Source of the DNA: DATNIB01 sp035604685
Lineage (GTDB): Bacteria; Actinomycetota; Acidimicrobiia; Acidimicrobiales; RAAP-2
Assembly (NCBI GenBank): GCA_035604685.1
Contig: DATNIB010000065.1
Location: forward strand, 1 to 39,170
Reading direction: 5' to 3'
DNA: 39,170 bases
Shown here in pieces: positions 23,812 through 31,762 of this stretch (position 1 is the first letter of the stretch; each line of letters starts with the position of its first letter). The notes beneath the pieces were generated by a model. That model was not told where the DNA came from and did no database searches. It saw only the letters and a list, made by a program, of their open reading frames with translations. A program made the position numbers and the translations under genes.

Positions 23812-25302
23812 ATGGCCACCATCGCGGTTGACGAGCCCGTCGGCATGCCCGAAGCCGACCAGGCGTTCAGGATCGAGACCCACGGCATCGACCACATACC
23901 GCTCAGCGAGCGCTGGGCGACCCCGCGCAACGTGGGCGGCATGTGGGCGGGCGCCAGCGTCCAGGTCGAGTACTTCATCTACGGCGCCATCCTCATGACC
24001 TTCGGGTTCAGCTTCGCCCAGGCCGTGAGCGTGATCGTCATCGGCAACCTCTCCTACTTCCTCCTCGGGCTGTGCAGCCTGCAGGCCAAGCAGACCGGGA
24101 CCACCGTCTTCGCCATCAACCGGGCCAGCTACGGGCCCAACGGCAACCGGCTGATCGCCTTCTTCAACTGGCTCACCCAGATCGGCTTCGAGGTCGAGGG
24201 GCTGATCCTGATCGTCGGCGCGGCCCTCGTCTTGGACATCAAGGCGGGCTTCGCGCCGGGCGACTCGGCCAAGGTGATCTTCGTCCTGGTGGCGGTCCTC
24301 ATCCAGGGTCTCCTCCCCTTCTTGGGGCACGCCACCATCGTGAAGACGCTCCGCACCCTGGTCATCCCCTTCGTGGTGCTCTTCGCGGTCCTGCTGGGCT
24401 TCGCCGTGCGCCATGCCACCGTGCACGGGGTGGCGCACGGCGCCGGCTGGAAGACCTACTTCGCCGGCCTGGCCTTCACCATCGCCCTCTCGGGACTCGG
24501 CTGGACCGAGTGCGGGAACGACTACACCCGCTACTGCAAGCCGGACGCCTCCTCCAGGTCGATCATCGGCTGGATCTTCCTCGGCACGGCGGTGCCCGAG
24601 ATCCTGGTCATGACGCTCGGCGCGGTGGTCGGCACGTTCCTCGCCACGGTCGGCACCAACGCCAACGCCTTCTTGCCCTTCGTCCACCAGTCGGCGATCC
24701 CGGCCTGGTTCGTGGTCGTCTTCTTGATCTTCAGCATCGTCCAGTTGTTCGCCATCAACAGCCTCGACCTGTACTCCTCGGGGGTGACCCTCCAGGCGCT
24801 GGGGGTGCCGGTGAAGCGGTATGTCGCCGTCGTGATCGACTCTTTGCTTTGCCTCGGCGTCACCATGGTCGCAATCTTCAACACGTCGTTCAGCACCTAC
24901 CTGAAGGACTTCGTCGACGTCGTCATCGTCTGGATCGCGCCCTGGGCGGCGATCTTCCTCGTCGACTGGGTGATGCGGCGCTACCGCTACGTGCCCGAAG
25001 AGCTGCTCCGCACCGACAAGGGGAGCCTCTACTACCGCAACGGCGGCGTGTTCTGGCCGGCGATCATCGCGCAGGTGGTCGGCATGTTCGCCGCCATCTC
25101 GGGGTTGTCGGCCACCTTCCACCTTCCCCAGTGGCTCAACGAGGTCACCTACACGACCAGCCCGTCGGGCTTCGGCGCCGACTTCAGCGTCTTCATGGGC
25201 ATGGGCGTCGGCGCCCTCGTCTACCTGGTGCTCGCCTGGAAAGGGGTGCGCACCCAGGCCGATGAGCAGGACCGCCGGCTGGCCGAGGCGACCGCCGGCT
25301 AG
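23812..25302 (+). CDS. NCS1-family nucleobase permease (cytosine/purine type)
   Basis: The 496-residue integral membrane protein has about twelve hydrophobic segments. It carries features of the Cytosine-purine permease family, such as ERWATPRNVGGMWAG before the first helix and GLGWTECGNDYTRYCKP in the middle. It would bring in cytosine, purines or related rings with H+ or Na+. A strong ribosome-binding site (AGGAGGGG) precedes the ATG. Upstream is a deaminase of the adenosine family; downstream are a phosphoribosyltransferase and a cytosine-type deaminase, which supports nucleobase uptake. An allantoin or hydantoin substrate is the main alternative. Confidence 0.88.
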   Translation: MATIAVDEPVGMPEADQAFRIETHGIDHIPLSERWATPRNVGGMWAGASVQVEYFIYGAILMTFGFSFAQAVSVIVIGNLSYFLLGLCSLQAKQTGTTVFAINRASYGPNGNRLIAFFNWLTQIGFEVEGLILIVGAALVLDIKAGFAPGDSAKVIFVLVAVLIQGLLPFLGHATIVKTLRTLVIPFVVLFAVLLGFAVRHATVHGVAHGAGWKTYFAGLAFTIALSGLGWTECGNDYTRYCKPDASSRSIIGWIFLGTAVPEILVMTLGAVVGTFLATVGTNANAFLPFVHQSAIPAWFVVVFLIFSIVQLFAINSLDLYSSGVTLQALGVPVKRYVAVVIDSLLCLGVTMVAIFNTSFSTYLKDFVDVVIVWIAPWAAIFLVDWVMRRYRYVPEELLRTDKGSLYYRNGGVFWPAIIAQVVGMFAAISGLSATFHLPQWLNEVTYTTSPSGFGADFSVFMGMGVGALVYLVLAWKGVRTQADEQDRRLAEATAG

Positions 25303-25338
25303 GCCGGAGCCCCTCGGCGGACGGATCCGAGGCCACCG

Positions 25339-25908
25339 GTGACCGTCGCGCCCGCCGCACCCGGACCCGCGCCGCTGACGGGTTGGAGGACCGAGGCGCG
25401 CACGGCGAACGTGGCGCACCTGCGAGCCACCGACAGTTTGAACTGGAGGAACTTCTCCCTCGGGGCGACCGCCGTGATGCTGGCCACCGCCACCGGCACC
25501 AGCGTCTTTGCCACTCTGCAGCACAACGTCACGCTGTGGGTGCGCGTGGTGGTCGCCACCCTCATCGTGCTGTCGGCCGTTCTCACGGCCCTCCAGACAT
25601 ACATGCGGTACGGCTCGCGGGCCGAATCCCACCAACGGGCCAGCCGGGACTACGGCAACGCCGTCCGCGAGATCACCGAGGTGCTGGAAGCGCAGCTCGA
25701 CCCGGGGGGGCTGGCGGCGCGGACTGACGCGATCCGCCTCGAGCTCAACAAGATCGACGGCGCGGCGCCCAACGTCTCCCCCTACCTCTGGTCCTGGGCC
25801 GTGCACGCGGTCGAGGTCAGCCAGCGAACGGGGCGGGACGCCTCCACCGTCGCCCGGGGGCTGGGGCCGCGGTTGCGCTGGATGTGGCGCCACTCGTTCC
25901 GCGACTGA
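25339..25908 (+). CDS. Two-TM SLATT-like membrane protein
   Basis: The 189-residue protein has two adjacent hydrophobic helices (about residues 40-60 and 67-88, FSLGATAVMLATATGTSVF and the WVRVVVATLIVLSA stretch). A polar, helical C-terminal half follows, with YGNAVREITEVLEAQ. This layout is that of the SLATT superfamily, two-TM proteins often paired with nucleotide-signalling defence genes. I place it there by pattern only, with moderate confidence. No nucleotide-cyclase or SLOG partner is adjacent here. The start is GTG at 25339, with GAGG upstream, 36 bases after the NCS1 permease, so it may be cotranscribed with it. Confidence 0.6.
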   Translation: MTVAPAAPGPAPLTGWRTEARTANVAHLRATDSLNWRNFSLGATAVMLATATGTSVFATLQHNVTLWVRVVVATLIVLSAVLTALQTYMRYGSRAESHQRASRDYGNAVREITEVLEAQLDPGGLAARTDAIRLELNKIDGAAPNVSPYLWSWAVHAVEVSQRTGRDASTVARGLGPRLRWMWRHSFRD

Positions 25909-25951
25909 GGGGTCGCCGCGGCCGGCCCGAGTGGCGCGGCACCCCGCCCGG

Positions 25952-26611
25952 TCAGCTGCCCGGCGCGACGGCGGCGTCGGCCGGGGTCGAGCCGCCGCCG
26001 CCCTCCCAGTCCTCCACCAGCGAGCCGTCGGGGCCGTGCCGGAAGAGCGGGATGGCGCCCAGGGCCTGCACCAGCTCGGCGTCGGCCCCGAGGAAGGAGC
26101 GCCAATGGGACCCCTCGGTCACGAGCGTCCCGATGACGACCGGCGTGGCGGGCACCTGCCGGAGCAGGTTCAACGCGGCGTTGGTCGACCCCCCGGTCGA
26201 GATCACGTCGTCGACCACCGCCACGCGCCGACCGCGCACCGCGTCGAGGCGGGCCCGGTCGAACAGCAGGCGCTGGACGCTGGCCGTCGTGATGGACCGC
26301 ACCGGCTCGGCGATGGCGTCGAGGAGGTGGATCTTGGGCGTCTTGTGCAGGATCACGTAGTCGTCGAGGCCGAGCGCCCGGGTCACCTCGATGGCGATCG
26401 GGATGCCCATGGTCGCCACCGAGACCACGATCTCGGGCTCGAAGGGGGCCAGCTTGGCGGCCAGCTCGGCCCCCGCCTTCTGGGCGAAGGAGACGCCGAG
26501 ATCGACCGAGATGAGGAGCGCGATGGTCAGGTCGTCTGCGATGGCGACGAGCGGGATGTCGAGCTCCTGGGAGCCGACGTGGACCCTGTAGGTACCATCG
26601 GGGCCCGCCAT
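25952..26611 (-). CDS. Purine-type phosphoribosyltransferase
   Basis: This enzyme transfers ribose-5-phosphate from PRPP to a base. The 219-residue protein has the 13-residue PRPP loop VAVVDDVISTGGS (about 130-142). It also shows the SVATMGIPIA segment and the KTPKIHLLDAI region seen in adenine- or hypoxanthine-type transferases. The acceptor base is not certain. The ATG at 26611 is followed by MAGPDGTYRV; a longer start at 26647 would overlap the divergent deaminase. Its promoter region is shared with that gene, so uptake, deamination and salvage may be coordinated. Confidence 0.8.
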   Translation of the reverse strand: MAGPDGTYRVHVGSQELDIPLVAIADDLTIALLISVDLGVSFAQKAGAELAAKLAPFEPEIVVSVATMGIPIAIEVTRALGLDDYVILHKTPKIHLLDAIAEPVRSITTASVQRLLFDRARLDAVRGRRVAVVDDVISTGGSTNAALNLLRQVPATPVVIGTLVTEGSHWRSFLGADAELVQALGAIPLFRHGPDGSLVEDWEGGGGSTPADAAVAPGS

Positions 26612-26637
26612 GTCCCGACTTTGACCGGAGGGCGACC

Positions 26638-27111
26638 GTGACCGCAAATGGCCGTGCGGGCCTCGACGAGGGGCTGTGCAGGCGGATGCTCGAGACGGCC
26701 CTCGCCGAGGCGCGGGCCGGGCTGGCCGAGGGGGGCATCCCGATCGGTGCGGCGCTCTTCTCGCGCGACGGGACCCTCCTCGGCTCGGGGCACAACCGGC
26801 GGGTGCAGGACGACGACGCCTCCACCCACGCGGAGACCGACGCCTTCCGACGGGCGGGGCGCCGGCGCGACTACCCCGACACCGTGATGGTGACGACGCT
26901 CTCGCCCTGCTGGTACTGCACCGGACTCGTCCGGCAGTTCGGGATCGGGGCTGTCGTGGTGGGCGAGGCCACCAACTTCGTCGGGGGGCACGGGTCGCTG
27001 GCCGAGCTGGGGGTGGAGGTGGTCGTCCTCGACGACCCGGACTGCACGGCGCTGCTCGGTGACTTCATCGCCGGTCACCCCGAGCTCTGGGACGAAGACA
27101 TCGGCCGCTGA
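26638..27111 (+). CDS. Cytosine deaminase, yeast Fcy1-like
   Basis: The enzyme deaminates a base to uracil or a related product using zinc. The 157-residue protein has the zinc motif HAE (His64, catalytic Glu66) and PCWYC (Cys91, Cys94). The following sequence, VVVGEATNFVGG with a C-terminal WDEDIGR, matches the pattern of yeast cytosine deaminase more than CMP or dCMP deaminases. That supports cytosine as substrate. The GTG start at 26638-26640 has GGAGG eight bases upstream. It is divergent from the phosphoribosyltransferase gene, and Upp, which uses the uracil product, is encoded at 30057. Confidence 0.85.
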   Translation: MTANGRAGLDEGLCRRMLETALAEARAGLAEGGIPIGAALFSRDGTLLGSGHNRRVQDDDASTHAETDAFRRAGRRRDYPDTVMVTTLSPCWYCTGLVRQFGIGAVVVGEATNFVGGHGSLAELGVEVVVLDDPDCTALLGDFIAGHPELWDEDIGR

Positions 27112-27594
27112 GGGCGTTCGGTGCGACGGCCCGGCCGGCGTCGAGTACGGCGGCCGACCGATCCACACCCGGTCGATCGCCGGCGCCGTCCGGCGGGCTA
27201 TGTCCCTCGCGCCGAGTCCCTTCAGGACCAGAGGCGTCGGCCTTGGCCAAGTTGGCCGTCGACGCGGCTATGCGCGCTGACACAGCCACGCCCGGGATCT
27301 CGACCGCATCGCGAACACCTTGTACTCGCAGCGCGCAACAAGGGGGACTGGCGGGGATGATGCGCGGTCAGTCGCCGGTCGGGCCGTGGTCCTGCTCGCT
27401 AGGTCTACGGACACCTCGACGACACGACGGCACGTGCAGGCACACCACCATGGGCGACCCCCTTCGGGCCGGGAGAACACGGTGCCACAGCCCGGACAAG
27501 TGACGGCGCTCACGGCTCACCACGGTCGTGGCTGTTACGCCATCATCCTCTCGCGATACCGCGTGAGTGACACTTGCATCACGGGGGCTCTTCG
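27112..27594. other. Gene-poor stretch with less biased composition
   Basis: No credible gene is visible in these 483 bases. The sequence looks less GC-skewed than its neighbours. One minus-strand frame (27268-27513, GTG start) begins with a short Cys-rich segment, CPGCGTVF then WWCACTCRR, that could be a zinc ribbon. It then degrades into low-information sequence, and its codons lack the strong GC third-position bias. It could be a remnant of a transferred segment. No RNA gene or repeat was recognised. Confidence 0.4.
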
Positions 27595-28491
27595 GTGTCC
27601 GATTGCCGCGTGGAAGACGCCCGAGTGAGCCGGTTCCCCCTGACTGGTGTCCGATCGGCGACGACGGCACCGCAGGAGGCGTTTATCGAACGGGCCCGTG
27701 AGGCGCTCTCGAGCGACGAACGGGTGCTGGCGGCCTACCTGGTTGGAGGCTTTGCCGTTGGAACGGCGGACGCCTGGAGTGACGTCGACCTCCAGGTGAT
27801 CGTGGCCGACGAGGCAGCGGACGATATCAAGGCCTCCTGGCCCACCCTGGTCGGACAGATGGCCGAGACAGCCGACATTCGACCATTCGATTTCGGCATC
27901 GGCGGGATCTGCATCACCCCCGAGTGGCTCCACTTCGACGTGGTCTTTCACTCTGCCTCAAGCATCGATGCCAAGAACATCGAAGGGATGGTGCCGCTCG
28001 TCGACAAGGCGGGACTCCTGCCGGATCACCCGGTACCCCGACCGCATCGGCACGGAGACCCATTCTTTCCCCAAGCCGCCGTGGACATGTTCCTGTACAT
28101 GCTCGGCAACATGGTCACCGTGGTCGGACGCAACGATCCGATCCCGGCCACGAACGGCGTCATCATGGTCCGCGACATCGCGCTCGTTGGCCTGCTCCTC
28201 GCCGAACGTGGTTGGGCGACTACCCGAGAGCACGCCTCGGGCAACCCGTTCCCGTTCACCAAGCGCCTCTGTTCCTATCTCACCGAGGAACAGAACATGC
28301 TCTTAGCCTCGTTGCCGCCATTGGAACCGACGGTCGACTCAGCCATCGAGGGATACCTGGCGTTGGCCCGTATCTTCCTGCCACGAGCAAGGCGGTTGGC
28401 CGCCCGGACCGTTCACCCATGGCCCGAGGCGTACGAACGGGCCAGCGTGAGCTACTTCGAGCGAAGCCTCGGTGTGGTTATCGGCGTCTGA
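27595..28491 (+). CDS. MNT/KNT-like nucleotidyltransferase of unknown target
   Basis: The 298-residue protein has the nucleotidyltransferase core LVGGFAVGTADAWSDVDLQVIV. GG is at 51-52, Asp63 and Asp65 are metal ligands, and a probable third acid is Asp115 in WLHFDVVFH. The C-terminal half is helical and unassigned. Relatives include aminoglycoside nucleotidyltransferases and antitoxin-like proteins; neither role can be shown here. Codons are less GC-biased than in adjacent genes and include TTA at 28303-28305, rare in such genomes, which suggests horizontal transfer. The GTG at 27595 has GGGGG about eight bases upstream; TTG 27574 and GTG 27625 are alternatives. Confidence 0.75.
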   Translation: MSDCRVEDARVSRFPLTGVRSATTAPQEAFIERAREALSSDERVLAAYLVGGFAVGTADAWSDVDLQVIVADEAADDIKASWPTLVGQMAETADIRPFDFGIGGICITPEWLHFDVVFHSASSIDAKNIEGMVPLVDKAGLLPDHPVPRPHRHGDPFFPQAAVDMFLYMLGNMVTVVGRNDPIPATNGVIMVRDIALVGLLLAERGWATTREHASGNPFPFTKRLCSYLTEEQNMLLASLPPLEPTVDSAIEGYLALARIFLPRARRLAARTVHPWPEAYERASVSYFERSLGVVIGV

Positions 28492-28506
28492 GCAAACCCA
28501 GTCACC

Positions 28507-28521
28507 GCGCGCACCGCGCGC
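28507..28521. terminator. GC hairpin between convergent genes
   Basis: GCGCGC-ACC-GCGCGC lies 16 bases after the nucleotidyltransferase stop and 33 bases past the end of the converging hydrolase gene. It could terminate both. There is no U-run. Confidence 0.35.
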
Positions 28522-28554
28522 CCGGGCCGAACACCCATGGTTCGGAGAGCTCGC

Positions 28555-29964
28555 TCAGCCGCTCGCCGCGATTCCCTTCAGGAACGGCACGAGGTGGTCG
28601 AAGAAGACGTTGTCGGGGTACGCACCGGCGGGGTCGTTGTGCGAGTACGTGCTCTGCCGGTTGACGAGCGTCAGGTTCTTCATGGGGAGGTGCGACTGGC
28701 CGGCCAGGACCTGCGCGTCCTCGAGTACGCTCGCCCCGCCGAGGCGCGCCCCGAACACGTAGATCCGCAGGTCCTTGGGGAGGCTGTGCCCCATGGTTGC
28801 ATCGACATCGAGCACGCTCTGGGCCGGGTTGGCGTTCCCGTCGTCCACGGCGCCGGTGTCGAGGGTCAGGCGTTGGGGGAAGTACCACTCGGTGCCGTCG
28901 ACGCTCTTCATCGGGTAGCCCGAGAACATCGTGGCGAAGCGTTTGATCGGGGTGAGCGCGCCGGCCCCGTTCCAGCCGCCGGACGCCGAGAGCCCGCTGC
29001 CGAGGTGGGCCTGCGCCGCCAACAGGCTGAGCGGCGAGGTCGCGGCGTTGAGCGCGTACCCGTACTGACCGACGTTGGTGACCGGTACCGACGGCACGAT
29101 GTCGGCCGGGAGCAGCCCGGAGGTCTGTCCGAGCGACGGCGCGTTCGGGTCGAGGAGGGCGGACGCCGACCCCGTGGCGCTGAAGATGCCGGCATAGGGC
29201 GCGGGGATGCCGCCGAAGGCCAACCAGGGACTCTGGCTCGGCGCGAGGAAGGTCTGCAGCGCCGCGGTCGCCTCCGGCACGCTGATCGGCGTGGGGTGGC
29301 TCCCCCCGTCGATGTACACCAGGCCGGCCAGTGCATCGGCGCCGGCGTGACCCTGGAAGTCCCAGGTGGCATAGGCGGTGACCACCGACCCGCCGAGGGA
29401 GTGGCCGCCGAGCACGACCTTGCCGCCAAGCCTCTTGGCGTCCGTGATCACCCGGTGCAGGTCCTGCACGGCGACGTTCAGTCCCCACTGCTTGGCGAAC
29501 TCGACCGCCGAGTTCGGGATGCTCTGGATGTGGCGGGTGATGCTCGGGTCCTTCAGGTAGCCGAGGTAGTAGTCATACAGCTGCGTGGCGGTGGCCTTCC
29601 CCTCCTTGAATAGGTTCAGCTCCGACTGGTCCTCGAGCAGGTTCTCCCGGCGCTCGACCGACCAGACCTGCCAGCCCTTGGCCTTCGACACGATCCAGCG
29701 CGCCAGCGGCACGAAGTAGGCACTGCCGGCCGAGGTGCCCGGCTCCAGCACCAGCACGTTTCTGGCGGAGCTCGGGCCGATCTTGATCACACCGACCCGG
29801 TCGAACTTGGCCGGAGTGCCCGGCGCGGCGTATCCCGGCAGCCAGGTGACACCGAGCGGCCGCACCGACGCGCTCGCCGAGCTGGCGGCGCTCGACAGCG
29901 GGGCCAGCCCGAACGCGACGGCGATCGCCGCCAGGATGCCGGTTCTCCCGCGTGTCCGTCTCAT
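28555..29964 (-). CDS. Secreted alpha/beta hydrolase
   Basis: The 469-residue protein starts with a Sec-type signal peptide: basic MRRTRGRTG, a hydrophobic core ILAAIAVAFGLAPL, then an Ala/Ser-rich cleavage region. The mature part is an alpha/beta hydrolase with the nucleophile elbow GGHSLGGS. A late conserved-looking His in SYSHND or DHLVPFL could complete the triad. Esterase or lipase activity outside the membrane is likely; the substrate is unknown. The ATG at 29964 fits the signal peptide, and longer frames would run into upp. It lies 92 bases after upp but probably has its own promoter, and a hairpin separates them. Confidence 0.8.
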   Translation of the reverse strand: MRRTRGRTGILAAIAVAFGLAPLSSAASSASASVRPLGVTWLPGYAAPGTPAKFDRVGVIKIGPSSARNVLVLEPGTSAGSAYFVPLARWIVSKAKGWQVWSVERRENLLEDQSELNLFKEGKATATQLYDYYLGYLKDPSITRHIQSIPNSAVEFAKQWGLNVAVQDLHRVITDAKRLGGKVVLGGHSLGGSVVTAYATWDFQGHAGADALAGLVYIDGGSHPTPISVPEATAALQTFLAPSQSPWLAFGGIPAPYAGIFSATGSASALLDPNAPSLGQTSGLLPADIVPSVPVTNVGQYGYALNAATSPLSLLAAQAHLGSGLSASGGWNGAGALTPIKRFATMFSGYPMKSVDGTEWYFPQRLTLDTGAVDDGNANPAQSVLDVDATMGHSLPKDLRIYVFGARLGGASVLEDAQVLAGQSHLPMKNLTLVNRQSTYSHNDPAGAYPDNVFFDHLVPFLKGIAASG

Positions 29965-30006
29965 GGCCCCCGTTTGCGGTGTGGAACCCGAGCGGCACGA
30001 CGTCCC

Positions 30007-30033
30007 GGGTGGCGGCGTTCCCCGCCGCCACCC
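30007..30033 (-). terminator. Perfect 11-bp hairpin between upp and the secreted hydrolase
   Basis: GGGTGGCGGCG and CGCCGCCACCC flank a five-base loop. It follows upp in the minus direction, so it may end the importer-upp transcript. No U-run follows. It would lie in the hydrolase leader if the promoter TTGACG-15 bases-TATCGT (30059-30034) is used. Confidence 0.5.
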
Positions 30034-30056
30034 ACGATAGGACGCGACGGCGGCCG

Positions 30057-30695
30057 TCAAAGCTCGGGGGGTGGTCCGAAGAGCCGGTCGCCCGCGTCCC
30101 CGAGTCCGGGCAGGATGTAGCCGCGACCGTCGAGCTCGGCGTCGACGGCAGCGCAGACGACCCGCACGCCGCTCGGATGGGCGGCCCCGAGGCGTTCGAG
30201 GCCCGGCACCGAGGCGATGAGGCAGAGCACGACGATCTCGCCGGACCCGCGGGCGACCAGGAGATCACACACCGCTACCAGGGTGCCGCCGGTCGCCAGC
30301 ATCGGGTCGCAGACGACCACCCGGCGCCCCGCCAGGGCCCTGGGCACGGCGTCGAGGTAGAGGGTCGGCTGCAGCGTCTCCTCGTTGCGCCGCAGGCCGA
30401 GATGCGAGACGTCGGCCATGGGCAACAGAGCCCCGACCGCCGGCACCATGCCCAGGCCGGCCCGCAGCACGGGGACGAGGAGCGGCGACTCGGCGACCCG
30501 TGGACTCGCCACGTCGGCCACCACCGGCGTCGACACGCGGCCGACCACCGTGCCAAGGTCGCGCAGGGCCTCGTAGGCGAGCAGGGCGGAGAGCTCGCTC
30601 GTCAGGCGGCCGAAGGTCGCGTTGTCGGTGGCCCGGTCGCGCAGGCGGGTCAGTCGGTCGGCGACCAGCGGGTGGTCGACCACCACCACGTTCAT
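30057..30695 (-). CDS. upp: Uracil phosphoribosyltransferase
   Basis: Upp makes UMP from uracil and PRPP in the cytoplasm. The 212-residue protein is full length. It shows the opening MNVVVVDHPLVADRLTRLRD, the PRPP-binding VVVCDPMLATGGT and the uracil-binding C-terminus DGRGYILPGLGDAGDRLFG. The ATG at 30695 has GAGGGACC upstream. It follows the ABC permease gene by 32 bases and is therefore probably the last gene of that importer operon. The Fcy1-like deaminase and NCS1 permease nearby can supply uracil. Confidence 0.95.
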   Translation of the reverse strand: MNVVVVDHPLVADRLTRLRDRATDNATFGRLTSELSALLAYEALRDLGTVVGRVSTPVVADVASPRVAESPLLVPVLRAGLGMVPAVGALLPMADVSHLGLRRNEETLQPTLYLDAVPRALAGRRVVVCDPMLATGGTLVAVCDLLVARGSGEIVVLCLIASVPGLERLGAAHPSGVRVVCAAVDAELDGRGYILPGLGDAGDRLFGPPPEL

Positions 30696-30727
30696 CGGGG
30701 GTCCCTCGGGCTCTGGCGGCCGGTGGC

Positions 30728-31762
30728 TCAGGTCACGCCGGCCCGGCGCCGCCCGATGACGGTGGAGACCACCACCGCGATGAAGAGGGCCGCGCCGTAG
30801 AAGACGTTGTTCACCCAGGACTGCACGCCGGCGATGGCCAGGCCGCTGATGGAGAAGGCGATGAAGTAGATGGCCAGCATGGCGCCCAGCACGTTGAAGC
30901 GCCCCGGTCGGATGGAGGTCGCCCCGAGGTAGGCGGCGGCCAGCGCCGTCAGGGTGTCGAGCACCGAGCCCGCCTGCGGGCTGGCGCTGCCGTTCTTGGC
31001 GACGAGCAGCACGCCGGCCAGCCCGGCCAGCGCGCCCGAGATCACGAAGGCCGACAGCTTCAGCCGTTCGACCCGCAGACCCACCAGACGGGCGGCGCGG
31101 GCGTTGGATCCGATGCTCGTGAGATAGCGCCCGTAGGGGGTGTGTTCCAGCACGTAGTAGGCGACCACCGCCGCCCCGAGCAGGAGGTAGCAGACGTCGG
31201 GGATGCCGAGGAAGTTGGCGGAGCCGAACGTGACCAGCTTCGACGAGATGCCCTCGCTGATGGACTGGCTCGCCGTGTACCAGTTCACGACCCCGAGCAG
31301 GATGCCCGAAGTCCCGAGCGTCACGATCAGCGAATTGACCCCCACCCGGGCCACGACGTTGCCGTTGTTGAGCCCGACGATCGCCCCGAAGAGGACGGCC
31401 AGGACGATGGCGAAGGGCAGCGGGACATGGAACCGCGCCATGGCGGTCGCCACCACGATCTGGGAGAACCCCGCCACCTGGCCGACCGAGAAGTCGAACT
31501 CGCCGCACACGAGCGGGAACAAGGAGGCCAGCGCCAGGACACCGATGTAGGCCTGGTTGCTCCCGACCTCGCGCAGGTCGGTGACGGAGCGGAAGGTGGC
31601 GCCCGTCTTCGACCACAGGCTGAAGAAGAGGAGCACCACGATGAGCAGCCCCGGCAGTGCGAAGCGCTCGATGTTGAGCAGCACCCTCGACTCCGCCTCG
31701 AGGCGCGGCGGACTCGACGGTAGTGGCTGGCCTTCGGGGACCGCACCCTCAACGACGGTCAC
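30728..31762 (-). CDS. CUT2-type ABC importer permease (RbsC/MglC family)
   Basis: The 344-residue inner-membrane protein has about eight to ten hydrophobic segments and BPD_transp_2 family motifs such as VCGEFDFSVGQVAG, VNSLIVTLGTSGI and LGATSIRPGRFNVLGAML. It forms the channel for the two-domain ATPase and the periplasmic-type binding protein encoded upstream. Only one permease gene is present, so it likely works as a homodimer. The GTG start at 31760-31762 overlaps the ATPase stop (GTGA). The substrate may be a sugar or nucleoside; linkage to upp favours the latter. Confidence 0.88.
   Translation of the reverse strand: MTVVEGAVPEGQPLPSSPPRLEAESRVLLNIERFALPGLLIVVLLFFSLWSKTGATFRSVTDLREVGSNQAYIGVLALASLFPLVCGEFDFSVGQVAGFSQIVVATAMARFHVPLPFAIVLAVLFGAIVGLNNGNVVARVGVNSLIVTLGTSGILLGVVNWYTASQSISEGISSKLVTFGSANFLGIPDVCYLLLGAAVVAYYVLEHTPYGRYLTSIGSNARAARLVGLRVERLKLSAFVISGALAGLAGVLLVAKNGSASPQAGSVLDTLTALAAAYLGATSIRPGRFNVLGAMLAIYFIAFSISGLAIAGVQSWVNNVFYGAALFIAVVVSTVIGRRRAGVT

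Noticed and set aside
27268..27513. Minus-strand zinc-ribbon-like peptide
   Set aside because: Only the first 30 residues look patterned; codon third positions are not GC-biased and no ribosome-binding site is clear. It is kept as a note under the gene-poor stretch.
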